41,510 bases of DNA from Ligaoa zhengdingensis (GTDB taxonomy: Bacteria > Bacillota > Clostridia > Oscillospirales > Ruminococcaceae): NCBI RefSeq assembly GCF_014384885.1, contig NZ_JACRST010000019.1, positions 1 through 41,510 of the forward strand, given 5' to 3'. The notes below the pieces were generated by a model. It saw only the letters and a program-made list of their open reading frames with translations. It was not told the origin of the DNA and did not search any database. Of this stretch, positions 23,547-31,151 are shown one piece after another. Numbering within the stretch: position 1 is the stretch's first letter; every line of letters starts with the position of its first letter. The position numbers and the translations under genes are program-made.

Positions 23547-24035
23547 TTAGATGATGCCCTGCATCTTGAGCACGAGCTGCGCCACCAAGGCCGAACCCAG
23601 GAAGGTGCCGAGGATGACGCACAGGGTCACCACGATGCCGCGCCAGCCCATCTTTTTGAACTCAGCCCAGCTCTTGCCGATCGCCACGCCCGAATAAGCG
23701 AGGATGACGGTGCACAGACCGAGGGTGCTGATCTTGTTGGTGCTGGTGTACACAAATTCGGACACCGGCCCGAACACGGGCAGCGAGATCACCAGGGCGA
23801 TCACGCTGATGTAGATGATCGCGGGGATCTTCAGGGGGATCAGCTTGGCCAGCAGCAGCCCGACAAAGGTGATGCCGATGAGGATGAGCATCCCCGGAAT
23901 CGATTCCACGATCGAATTTTTATAGCTGAAGGTGTTGATGATGAGGGTGAGCACGCCGAAGATCAACAGCATGAGCAGCCAATCCAACACTGAGCTCATC
24001 TTCAGATGTTCCTTTTTTACCGCGAGTTTCGCCAT
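23547..24035 (-). CDS. small integral membrane protein (partner of DUF3100)
   Basis: A 162-residue hydrophobic protein with five likely membrane segments (about 17-36, 46-65, 69-88, 99-118, 131-154). I recognise no catalytic motif. It starts 2 nt past the stop of the DUF3100 gene, so the two are almost certainly made together and may form one transporter. Its size and its glycine-poor helices are consistent with a second transport subunit. It is the last gene of the operon. Substrate unknown. Confidence 0.7.
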   Translation of the reverse strand: MAKLAVKKEHLKMSSVLDWLLMLLIFGVLTLIINTFSYKNSIVESIPGMLILIGITFVGLLLAKLIPLKIPAIIYISVIALVISLPVFGPVSEFVYTSTNKISTLGLCTVILAYSGVAIGKSWAEFKKMGWRGIVVTLCVILGTFLGSALVAQLVLKMQGII

Positions 24036-24037
24036 GA

Positions 24038-24940
24038 TTACTCCGCCTCCTTCGCTTTTTCCGCTTCCGCCTTGGCAAGCTCCGCGTTTCTCCGTCCGGT
24101 CTTGGTGATGCGGCCCAGCGTGGGCTCCAGCACCTTATACAGCAGGTTGCACAGCGGCAGGCCGATCAGGATGGACATGTAGATGCCGTCCACCTGGGTG
24201 AGCAGGTTGCTCATGCTGGAATAGGCGGACATCTGGGTTTCAAACTGCGGGAACATATCGATGAGGGTGCTCAGCGACGCGGCGGTCATGCCCGCGCTGC
24301 CAACGCCGGTGGCCATCGCGTAGGCGAGGGGGCTGATGGGCAGCACATTCGCCAGGATGCCGGTGAGCGGGCCGATGACGACCGAACCGATGACGGTGCC
24401 GATGATGTAGATCATGAGCACGCCGCGGGTCTCGTTGGAATCGAAGCCGTAGCGGTCGATGATGAGGCCCATGTTCTGCTCGCGGCCGATCGAGTGGGTC
24501 ATGCCGACCGCCTCGCGCTTGAAGCCGAGCAGCAGGGCGACGGGCAGGGCGATGATCATGGTGCCGATGTTGCCGAACTCCTGCAGCAGCATGGCCGGGC
24601 CAACCGCCAGAATCTCATTGATCGAATAGCCGCTGGCGACGGCGAGCTTGGCCAGCAATGGGCCGATGAAGATGAGCATGGTGCCGGACGCCGCTTCCGA
24701 CTCCTCCTCTTTCACCCATTTGATGGGCTTGGCGAGATAGGCGATCAGGCCCAGCAGCATGGCAAAGACGAACGGCTGGAAGCCGATCGACAGGCTGCCG
24801 TACAGATCGTTGCTAAAGGTGAGGGTCTGTTTGCGGATGACCAGCTCGGCCAACAGGATGATGACCAGGACCGCGATGTGGAGCTTGTACTCCTTCCAGC
24901 AGACCTTGTCCTTGGCGGGTGCGGTTGCTTGGGTACTCAT
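24038..24940 (-). CDS. DUF3100-family membrane protein
   Basis: A 300-residue protein with about eight hydrophobic segments. It shows the DUF3100-like features: KPIKWVKEEESEAASGTMLIFIGPLLAKLAVASG, PAMLLQEFGNIGTMIIALPVALLLGF, and MATGVGSAGMTAASLSTLIDMFP, with re-entrant-looking Gly/Ser-rich loops as in ion-coupled carriers. The C-terminal 25 residues are charged (NAELAKAEAEKAKEAE). DUF3100 proteins are uncharacterised and frequently neighbour M20-type amidohydrolases, as here, which suggests uptake or export of the hydrolase substrate or product (inference). Ribosome site GAGGAGG, 10 nt before ATG 24940. Confidence 0.7.
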   Translation of the reverse strand: MSTQATAPAKDKVCWKEYKLHIAVLVIILLAELVIRKQTLTFSNDLYGSLSIGFQPFVFAMLLGLIAYLAKPIKWVKEEESEAASGTMLIFIGPLLAKLAVASGYSINEILAVGPAMLLQEFGNIGTMIIALPVALLLGFKREAVGMTHSIGREQNMGLIIDRYGFDSNETRGVLMIYIIGTVIGSVVIGPLTGILANVLPISPLAYAMATGVGSAGMTAASLSTLIDMFPQFETQMSAYSSMSNLLTQVDGIYMSILIGLPLCNLLYKVLEPTLGRITKTGRRNAELAKAEAEKAKEAE

Positions 24941-24977
24941 TGTCTTAATTCCTCCTCAAAAAGTTTATCTTTCGGGG

Positions 24978-25781
24978 TCACCACGTCAGGGTGAGCCCAA
25001 CGCCGACTTCCTGCACCGGAATTTCCCGGTGGATGGCCGCACGCGCGGCGAAGGATGTGCAGTGGCAGGGGTAGAGCATGGGGATGCGCTCGCGCTTTAG
25101 GTATTCTACGGTGCGCTCGAGCTGCTCGGAGTGTTCGTCGAACAGGTGGAACCCACCGATCACCCCGCGCACCCGCCGCTCGCCCGTCACCCTTTTGGCG
25201 TATTCGATGATGTTGCAGATGCCCGCGTGGGAACAGCCGGTGATGATCGAGATGCCCTCGGCCCCCCGATACACCAGCGCGGAATCGTCCAGCAGGTAGT
25301 CCGGCCGCCAACCGCAGCCGCACCGGCACTCCCCGATGGGGGCCTGGTTTTCAAAGCCGTTGGTGCGCTCGATCTCCCCCAGAAAGGTGAGGTTGGGGCT
25401 CACCGCCACCGGCGCGCGCGAAAGGCACAGGTCGAACCGCTCGGACGCGGCCTCCTCCCGCAGGGGGGAGCAGATGGCGAGCTGGCCCGACCGCTTCTCC
25501 TCGAACACGCGCGGGTGCGCATAGAGCTTCACCGGGCGCCCGACCGGGGGAAACGCCGCGAGCCCGCCGGTGTGGTCGTCGTGCCCGTGGGAGAGCACCA
25601 CCGCGTCCACCCCGGTGAGGTCGATGCCCAGCTTGCAGGCGTTTTTGACGTACACGTCGGAATAGCCGAGGTCGAACAGCAGCAGGGCGCCCTCGTCCTC
25701 GATGAAATAGGACACCGCCGGCTCGCCCAGATAATAACGGTCGATATAGGTGTTGTTATCGGCCAGCACCGTCAGCTTCAC
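24978..25781 (-). CDS. metallo-beta-lactamase-fold hydrolase (COG1237 type)
   Basis: A 267-residue cytoplasmic protein. LSHGHDDHTGG (64-74) gives the H65-x-H67-x-D69-H70 zinc motif. GCSHAGICNIIEYA and VIGGFHLF supply the later His ligands of the group that includes the 7,8-dihydropterin-6-methyl-(ribofuranosyl)aminobenzene-phosphate synthase-like proteins. A Cys cluster (GECRCGCGW) is unusual. The start is GTG 25781, which overlaps the M20 stop as GTGA and lies 8 nt behind GAGGAG. Substrate unknown; the operon suggests that it works with the M20 enzyme on a cyclic or ester-like intermediate. Confidence 0.82.
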   Translation of the reverse strand: MKLTVLADNNTYIDRYYLGEPAVSYFIEDEGALLLFDLGYSDVYVKNACKLGIDLTGVDAVVLSHGHDDHTGGLAAFPPVGRPVKLYAHPRVFEEKRSGQLAICSPLREEAASERFDLCLSRAPVAVSPNLTFLGEIERTNGFENQAPIGECRCGCGWRPDYLLDDSALVYRGAEGISIITGCSHAGICNIIEYAKRVTGERRVRGVIGGFHLFDEHSEQLERTVEYLKRERIPMLYPCHCTSFAARAAIHREIPVQEVGVGLTLTW

Positions 25782-27013
25782 AGCTTTTTCTCCTCGCAGA
25801 TTTGGCGCAGGGTGTCGCACGCCGCCACGGACGCCTGGGCGAGCGTGCGCTCGTCGGTGTTCTCCTCCGGGCAGTGGCTGCGCCCGCCGATGCTGGGGAC
25901 AAAGATCATCGCGGCGGGCATCCGCGCGCCAAACACCTGCGCGTCGTGCCCCGCCCCGCTGAGGATATGCATGTTGGAATATCCGTGTTTTGTGCAGCTC
26001 TCTTCGATGTAGCGCCGGAAGTCGCCGCTCAGCTCCACCGGATCGACCCAGAGGGTCTCCTCCACATCGAAGGTCATGTGGAACCGCCCGGTGACGGCGC
26101 GCAGGTCATCCAGCATTCCCTGGTACTGCGCCTCGATCACATCGCGGGTCGCGCCCCGGAAATCCACCGTGTAGGAGACCTGGCTGGGCACGATGTTGAC
26201 GATGTTGGGCTCCACATTGAGGCTGCCCACCGTGGCAACCGCCTGCGGGAACTGCCGCGCGCGGTCGCCGATCCCGGCGATCACCTTGGAGGCCGCCTCC
26301 ACCGCGTCCATGCGCATGTTCATGGGCATGGTGCCCACGTGGTCGGCGCGGCCGTGCACCGTGACCAGCGCGCGCTTGATGCCCACGATGATATCCACGA
26401 TGCCGATGTCCTTCTGTTCGGCCTCCAAAATCGGGCCCTGCTCGATGTGGACCTCCAAGAACGCCTTGATGTCGGTGCGCTTGTTGGCGGCGATCGCATC
26501 CGGGTCGAGGCCGTATGCCTTCATCGCGTCGTAGACGCTCACGCCATCCTCGTCCTTGTAGCGGCGGATGTCGTCCACCGTGAGCTGCGCGTCCAGCACC
26601 TTGCCGGTGAACAGGCCGGATTTGAAGCGCGAGCCCTCCTCGTCGTTGGTGGCGATCACCTCGATGGAGTAGTACGGCTGCCCGCCGCCTTCGATGAGCT
26701 GGCGCACCGCCTCGATGCCGCACACCACGCCCGCGATGCCGTCGTATGCGCCGCCGAACCGCACCGAATCGAGGTGCGAGCCGATCATGACGGTGTCGGG
26801 CACCTGGCCCTCCAGCCGGCCGATGACCGAGCCGGAGTTGTCCATGCGCACGGCGAGGCCGATTTCCTCCATGCGGGCTTCGATGTATTCGCTGGCCGCG
26901 CGGGCCTCGGGTGTGAAGGGGAAGCGGGTGACGCCGCTGCCCGGCGTGGCGGTGAAGGCGCGCAGCTCGGCGAGCTGGGCTCGGATGCGCTGCGCGATTG
27001 GTTCGATTGTCAT
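25778..27013 (-). CDS. M20-family amidohydrolase (hydantoinase/carbamoylase, allantoate-amidohydrolase-like)
   Basis: A 411-residue dinuclear-zinc hydrolase of the AmaB/HyuC/AllC group. The motifs follow in order: MIGSHLDSVRFGGAYDGIAGV (H80, D91), ATNDEEGSRF (E125, E126), LEVHIEQGPILE (H189), GRADHVGTMPM, and the C-terminal LSGAGHDAQVF and SIGGRSHCPEE (His ligand). These enzymes cleave N-carbamoyl amino acids or allantoate, releasing ammonia. It leads the operon, is translationally coupled to the MBL gene and sits behind a leader with terminator-like structure. Which ureide it uses cannot be told here. Confidence 0.88.
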   Translation of the reverse strand: MTIEPIAQRIRAQLAELRAFTATPGSGVTRFPFTPEARAASEYIEARMEEIGLAVRMDNSGSVIGRLEGQVPDTVMIGSHLDSVRFGGAYDGIAGVVCGIEAVRQLIEGGGQPYYSIEVIATNDEEGSRFKSGLFTGKVLDAQLTVDDIRRYKDEDGVSVYDAMKAYGLDPDAIAANKRTDIKAFLEVHIEQGPILEAEQKDIGIVDIIVGIKRALVTVHGRADHVGTMPMNMRMDAVEAASKVIAGIGDRARQFPQAVATVGSLNVEPNIVNIVPSQVSYTVDFRGATRDVIEAQYQGMLDDLRAVTGRFHMTFDVEETLWVDPVELSGDFRRYIEESCTKHGYSNMHILSGAGHDAQVFGARMPAAMIFVPSIGGRSHCPEENTDERTLAQASVAACDTLRQICEEKKL

Positions 27014-27031
27014 GTTGAATCACACTCCCAT

Positions 27032-27133
27032 AAAAAGCGGCGCGCCCGCACAATTTCCCTGTGCGTACGCGCCGTTGCGTCGCTTTTTCTGTTATGCGCC
27101 AGCCGGCCTGACAATCCGCCCCTGACGCACAAC
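27032..27133 (-). promoter_or_regulatory. attenuator-like structured leader of the M20/DUF3100 operon
   Basis: On the minus strand a 12-bp helix can form between GTTGTGCGTCAG (plus 27122-27133) and CTGGCGCATAAC (plus 27091-27102). A second hairpin (27032-27088) has an outer AAAAAGCG/CGCTTTTT stem, a 7-bp CGGCGCG/CGCGCCG stem and a GCACA/TGTGC top, and it ends in TTTTT just before the ribosome site GGGAG. The 5' arm of the first helix can instead pair with GACGCAAC at the base of the second, so the two folds may be exclusive. Confidence 0.5.
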
Positions 27134-27140
27134 TGTCTCT

Positions 27141-27169
27141 ATTATAGACGGTAAAGGCCATTTTTTCAA
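27141..27169 (-). promoter_or_regulatory. sigma-A promoter of the M20/DUF3100 operon
   Basis: On the minus strand TTGAAA (27164-27169), a 17-bp spacer and a perfect TATAAT (27141-27146). The leader to the ATG is about 120 nt. Confidence 0.8.
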
Positions 27170-27198
27170 GGTGTTTCTGCAAATATTTTCTTTTTTCG

Positions 27199-27441
27199 TC
27201 AAATCTTTTGCTTATGGTATCTCTTTCCCCGCGTGTAGGGCTGCGGATCATCCGTCAATTCCAGCAAATAATCGATGCTGGTATCATAAATGAGCGCCAG
27301 CCTAATTAAAACCGGAATAGGGATATTCAGTTTGCCATGCTCATAATCAGAATAAGTCGTCTGCGCAACACAAAGTTTGTCGGCAATCTTTTTCTGAGTA
27401 TAGTCAAAATCCACTCTGAGATTTTTGATTCGTTCATACAT
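27199..27441 (-). CDS. XRE-family transcriptional regulator
   Basis: An 80-residue protein. MYERIKNLRVDFDYTQKKIADKLCVAQTTYSDYEHGKLNIPIPVLIRLALIYDTSIDYLLELTD is a complete Cro/C1 helix-turn-helix with the usual last helix; the tail PYTRGKRYHKQKI is basic. It is transcribed away from a Cys-rich mini-protein gene with a perfect inverted repeat between them. Start ATG 27441; GTG 27450 in the same frame is less likely. It has much lower GC than its neighbours, which suggests recent arrival. Confidence 0.87.
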   Translation of the reverse strand: MYERIKNLRVDFDYTQKKIADKLCVAQTTYSDYEHGKLNIPIPVLIRLALIYDTSIDYLLELTDDPQPYTRGKRYHKQKI

Positions 27442-27467
27442 CACTATCACCCAAAGTTATTATCTCA

Positions 27468-27509
27468 TAACGGATATACCGGTATTGATTTTTAACGTAA
27501 TATCCGTTA
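27468..27509. promoter_or_regulatory. perfect 10-bp inverted repeat, probable XRE operator
   Basis: TAACGGATAT (27468-27477) and ATATCCGTTA (27500-27509) are separated by 22 bp in the divergent region. The right arm overlaps the -10 of the plus-strand promoter. This is a good candidate binding site for the adjacent XRE dimer, perhaps through a loop or two half-sites. Confidence 0.65.
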
Positions 27510-27513
27510 AAAT
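27485..27513 (+). promoter_or_regulatory. sigma-A promoter of the Cys-rich mini-protein
   Basis: TTGATT (27485-27490), a 17-bp spacer and TAAAAT (27508-27513). The mRNA start would fall right at the ribosome site, so the leader is only about 12 nt. Confidence 0.6.
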
Positions 27514-27531
27514 ATTTCTGAGGTGATCTTA

Positions 27532-27720
27532 ATGCGCAAACGAAAATATGAAATCGTCGAGGGGCTTTGCTGCGGCACCTGCCACTATTATGTGCAGCAC
27601 TATATCCAGTGGGGCGGGCCGAATCGCTTCAGCGCGCTGTCCTATGGGCATTGCATCTATCCGCGTATGAAAGTCCGCGAACCTTACCAGACCTGCGAGC
27701 ACTGGCGCGCAAGAAAATAG
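27532..27720 (+). CDS. Cys/His-rich mini-protein, possible zinc-binding
   Basis: A 62-residue protein of no family that I can name. Cysteines and histidines are grouped as C13-C14-x2-C17-H18, H40-C41 and C55-x-H57, which could fold around one zinc. The N-terminus is basic (RKRKYE). It has no membrane segment or signal. ATG 27532 is preceded by GAGGTG (27518-27523); an in-frame GTG at 27523 lies inside that site. It is divergent from an XRE regulator across a shared operator, a layout seen in phage-type switches and toxin-antitoxin-like pairs, but there is no direct evidence for either. Confidence 0.7.
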   Translation: MRKRKYEIVEGLCCGTCHYYVQHYIQWGGPNRFSALSYGHCIYPRMKVREPYQTCEHWRARK

Positions 27721-27721
27721 C

Positions 27722-27762
27722 GGAAAAGCGCCCGGAAGGCTGTGCCTTCCGGGCGCTTTTCC
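27722..27762. terminator. bidirectional intrinsic terminator
   Basis: An 18-bp perfect stem (GGAAAAGCGCCCGGAAGG and complement) with a 5-nt loop between the mini-protein gene and cysS, which converge. Confidence 0.88.
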
Positions 27763-27773
27763 TTATTTATCGC

Positions 27774-29171
27774 TTACTTCTGAATCGACCACTTGACGCC
27801 CTGCGGGGTGTCCTCAAGCACCACGCCGCGCGCCTTGAGCTCGTCGCGGATGCGGTCGGCCTCGGCCCAATTCTTGGCGGCCCGGGCCGCCTGGCGCTGC
27901 TCGATGAGCGCCTCGATCTCCGCGTCGATGCTCTGCCCGCCGCGGTTGTACAGCAGGCCCAGCACGCCGGTCAGCTCGTCGAACAGCGCGGCCGCCGCCG
28001 TGAGATACCCCTTGCCGCGCGGGGCGGCCAGCGCGGTGTTGATATCCCGCGCCAGGTCGAACAGCGCGGCAATGCCGTCCGCGGTGTTCAGGTCGTCGTC
28101 CATGGCGGCGATGAACTGCTTGCGGCGGCCTTCCAGCGCCGCAGTCAGCGCGTCGTCCCCTTCGGCGGGTGCGTCAGCCGCGCTCTTCAGCGCAAAGTCG
28201 AGGTTGTTGCGGCAGGTGTGCAGCCGCGCGAGCGCCGCCTTGCACTGTTCGATCACCTCGAGGCTGTAGTTGATCGGGCTGCGGTAGTGCGCCTGCAGCA
28301 TCATAAACTTGATGGGCTCGTAGCCAAACTTTTCGGCCACCTCGCGGGTGGTGAAAAAGTTGCCCAGGCTCTTGCTCATCTTGCGGTTATCCACATTGAT
28401 ATAGCCGTTGTGCATCCAGTAGTGCACGTAGTCGTGACCGGTGCAGCACTCGGCCTGCGCGATCTCGTTTTCGTGGTGGGGGAAGATCAGGTCCTGCCCG
28501 CCGCAGTGGATGTCGATGGTCTCGCCCAGATACTTCTGAATCATGGCGGTGCACTCGATGTGCCAGCCCGGCCGCCCCATGCCCCACGGGGACTGCCACG
28601 CGGGCTCGCCGGGCTTGGCGGCCTTCCACAGCACGAAGTCCAGCGGGTCCTCCTTCTGGTCGCTCACGTCGATGCGCGCGCCCGACTCGAGATCCTCCAG
28701 CGGCTGGTGGGACAGCTTGCCGTAGCCCTCGTCCTTACGGGTGCGGAAGTACACATCCCCGTTCACTGCGTAGGCGTAGCCCTTGTCCTCCAGCTCCTTC
28801 ACAATGCGGATGATCTCATCCACATTTTCGGTGGCCTTGGGGTGCACAGTGGCCGGGCGGACCCCCAGCCCCTCGGCGTCGGTCTGATACTCCTTGATGT
28901 AGCGCGCGGCCACCTCGGCCACGGTGACGCCCTCCTCGTTGGCCTTTTTGATGAGCTTGTCGTCGATATCGGTGAAGTTCTGCACGAACGTCACCTTGTA
29001 GCCGCGGTATTCCAGGTAGCGGCGCAGCACATCGAACACGCAGATGGGCCGCGCGTTGCCGATGTGGATGAAGTTGTACACAGTGGGGCCACAGGCGTAC
29101 ATCTTAATTTCGCCGGGCGTGATGGGCACGAGCTCCTCCTTCTGGCGGGTCAGGGTGTTGTATACTTTCAT
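27774..29171 (-). CDS. cysS: cysteinyl-tRNA synthetase
   Basis: A 465-residue class I aminoacyl-tRNA synthetase. CGPTVYNFIHIGNARP includes C27 (zinc and cysteine ligand) and the HIGN form of the HIGH motif (36-39). NFTDIDDKLI, GRPGWHIECTAMI, HCGGQDLIFPHHENEIAQAE and KMSKSLGNFFT (KMSKS loop) follow. The C-terminal anticodon-binding region ends with ADRIRDELKARGVVLEDTPQGVKW. It is the last gene of the recA operon; GGAGG lies 11 nt before the ATG. Confidence 0.96.
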   Translation of the reverse strand: MKVYNTLTRQKEELVPITPGEIKMYACGPTVYNFIHIGNARPICVFDVLRRYLEYRGYKVTFVQNFTDIDDKLIKKANEEGVTVAEVAARYIKEYQTDAEGLGVRPATVHPKATENVDEIIRIVKELEDKGYAYAVNGDVYFRTRKDEGYGKLSHQPLEDLESGARIDVSDQKEDPLDFVLWKAAKPGEPAWQSPWGMGRPGWHIECTAMIQKYLGETIDIHCGGQDLIFPHHENEIAQAECCTGHDYVHYWMHNGYINVDNRKMSKSLGNFFTTREVAEKFGYEPIKFMMLQAHYRSPINYSLEVIEQCKAALARLHTCRNNLDFALKSAADAPAEGDDALTAALEGRRKQFIAAMDDDLNTADGIAALFDLARDINTALAAPRGKGYLTAAAALFDELTGVLGLLYNRGGQSIDAEIEALIEQRQAARAAKNWAEADRIRDELKARGVVLEDTPQGVKWSIQK

Positions 29172-29217
29172 AAATCAAAATCCTCCGATTCCAAAGTCAA
29201 AAGCCAAACGCCGTGCG

Positions 29218-29793
29218 TCACTTGGTGCGGATGCAGGCGCGGTTTTTCCAAAGATAGTTTACGCCGGAGATGACCGTCAGAATCACCGACAGCCACATCA
29301 GCAGGTCGGCCGCCAGGGTGATGGTCACCCAGGCGCCCTGGTCGGCGGGGCTGACAAACGCGCCGAGGTACCACTGCGCGCCGATGGTGTAGATCACCCA
29401 CACCATCTGGCAGACGGTCTTGTACTTGCCCCATCGATCGGCCGCGATGACCACCCCGCCGCCCGCGGCGATCAGCCGCAGTGAGGTGACAAGAAATTCG
29501 CGCGCCAAAATCAGGATGACCGCCACCGCCGGGGCCCAGCCCTTCTCGACAAAGCACAACATGGCGGACATCACCAGCACCTTGTCGGCCAGCGGGTCCA
29601 TCAGCTTGCCGAAGTCGGTCACCAGCCCGCGCTTGCGGGCGATGCGGCCGTCCAGCAGGTCGGTGAGCGACGCGGCCACAAACACGATGAACGCCCACAG
29701 GTAGCCATGGGGGATGCCGGGCGACAGTATAAAGATCAGGAACACCGGCACCAGCGCCATGCGCAGCACCGTCAGCTTGTTGGGTAGGTTCAC
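29218..29793 (-). CDS. pgsA: CDP-diacylglycerol--glycerol-3-phosphate 3-phosphatidyltransferase
   Basis: A 191-residue membrane enzyme that makes phosphatidylglycerol-phosphate. The CDP-alcohol phosphotransferase motif D45-x2-D48-G-x2-A-R-x8-G62-x3-D66-x3-D70 is complete. It has five to six hydrophobic segments, starting with LTVLRMALVPVFLIFILSPG. The start is GTG 29793, overlapping the rimO stop as GTGA with GGAGG upstream. It is one of five genes in the recA operon. Confidence 0.93.
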   Translation of the reverse strand: MNLPNKLTVLRMALVPVFLIFILSPGIPHGYLWAFIVFVAASLTDLLDGRIARKRGLVTDFGKLMDPLADKVLVMSAMLCFVEKGWAPAVAVILILAREFLVTSLRLIAAGGGVVIAADRWGKYKTVCQMVWVIYTIGAQWYLGAFVSPADQGAWVTITLAADLLMWLSVILTVISGVNYLWKNRACIRTK

Positions 29794-31127
29794 CGTTCTC
29801 CCTCCTCCAGGCGGCCCAGCAGGTCGTAATCCTCCGCGTTCTCCACCAACACCGTCACAAATTCGCCCGGCGTGCACTCCCGCTCGCTGTCGAAGTACAC
29901 CCGGCCGTCGATATCCGGCGCGTCCGCCGCGGTGCGGCCCACATAGCGGCCGCTCTCCTCGTCAAAGCCCTCCACCAGCGTCTCGAGCGAGCGCCCGATC
30001 TTTTTGTGCGCCAGCCCGGCCGCGATGCCCATTTGCAGCTCCATCACCAGGTCGGCGCGGTGGCGCTTGAGCTCCTCGTCGATCTGGTCGGGGAACTCGG
30101 CCGCGGGGGTGCCGTCCTCCGCAGAATAGGCGAAGCACCCCAGCCGGTCGAACCGCACCTCCTTGACAAACTCGCACAGCTCGGCGAAATCCGCCTCGCT
30201 CTCGCCGGGGAACCCGGTGATGAGGGTGGTGCGCAGGGTAATACCCGGCACCCGCGCGCGGATGTGCGCCATCAGCGCCGTGAGCGACTGCCGGTCGAAC
30301 CGGCGGTTCATCCGCTTTAAGATGTTGCCGCTGGCGTGTTGCAGCGGGATATCCAGATACTTGCAGATCTTGGGCTGCCGGGCGATCACCTCCAGCAGCT
30401 CGTCGGTGATGGTGTCGGGGTAGCCGTACAAAATGCGAATCCAGCGCAGGCCCTCGATCTCGCACAGGCGGTCGAGCAGCTCGGGCAGCGCGAGGCGGCC
30501 GTACAGGTCTTTGCCGTAGCGGGTGGTGTCCTGCGCGATCACGTTGAGCTCGCGCACCCCGGACGCGGCCAGCCGCTGCGCCTCCTCCAGCACCTCGTCC
30601 ATCGGGCGGCTGCGGAACCCGCCGCGGATCAGCGGGATGGCGCAGTAGGTGCAGCGGTTGTCGCACCCCTCCGCCACCTTGAGGTAGGCGGTGTAGGGCG
30701 GGGTGGTGAGCACCCGCTCGCCGCTCAGGGGCACATCCTCTTTGGCCCCGAATTCGTAGACCTTTTCGCCGTGCAGCGCGCGCTCGATCGCGGCCGCGAT
30801 GTGGCTGTTGGACCCGATGCCCAGCACCACGTCCGCCTCGGGTAGCTCGCGCGCCACCTCCATCTGGTAGCGCTCGGCGAGGCACCCGGTCACCACCACC
30901 GCCTTGACCCTGCCGCGCCCCTTGAGCTGCGCAAACTCCAGGATGGTCTCGATCGATTCGCGCTTGGCGTCCTCGATGAAGCCGCAGGTGTTGATGATGA
31001 CCACGTCGCAGCGGCGCGCATCCGCGCACAGCTCATAGCCCTGTTTGGTGATGAGCGCGAGCATCAGCTCGGCGTCCACCTGATTTTTGGTGCAGCCCAG
31101 CGACACCATTCCCACTTTAATTGACAT
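29790..31127 (-). CDS. rimO: ribosomal protein S12 methylthiotransferase
   Basis: A 445-residue radical-SAM enzyme that methylthiolates an Asp of ribosomal protein S12. The N-terminal MTTase domain has cluster ligands C12, C48 and C82. The radical-SAM motif is C155-x3-C159-x2-C162 (EGCDNRCTYCAIP). A C-terminal TRAM domain (ETLVEGFDEESGRYVGRT ... GEFVTVLVENAEDYDLLG) binds the substrate. The start VGMVSLGCTKNQVD is RimO-like rather than MiaB-like. It lies 24 bp after recX. Confidence 0.95.
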   Translation of the reverse strand: MSIKVGMVSLGCTKNQVDAELMLALITKQGYELCADARRCDVVIINTCGFIEDAKRESIETILEFAQLKGRGRVKAVVVTGCLAERYQMEVARELPEADVVLGIGSNSHIAAAIERALHGEKVYEFGAKEDVPLSGERVLTTPPYTAYLKVAEGCDNRCTYCAIPLIRGGFRSRPMDEVLEEAQRLAASGVRELNVIAQDTTRYGKDLYGRLALPELLDRLCEIEGLRWIRILYGYPDTITDELLEVIARQPKICKYLDIPLQHASGNILKRMNRRFDRQSLTALMAHIRARVPGITLRTTLITGFPGESEADFAELCEFVKEVRFDRLGCFAYSAEDGTPAAEFPDQIDEELKRHRADLVMELQMGIAAGLAHKKIGRSLETLVEGFDEESGRYVGRTAADAPDIDGRVYFDSERECTPGEFVTVLVENAEDYDLLGRLEEGER

Positions 31128-31151
31128 AGTTCCACTCCAAAAAATTTCTAT

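Noticed and set aside
27199..27720. Toxin-antitoxin module.
   Set aside because: The pair is divergent, not an operon, and the mini-protein has no feature of a known toxin. Kept only as a regulatory module of unknown role.
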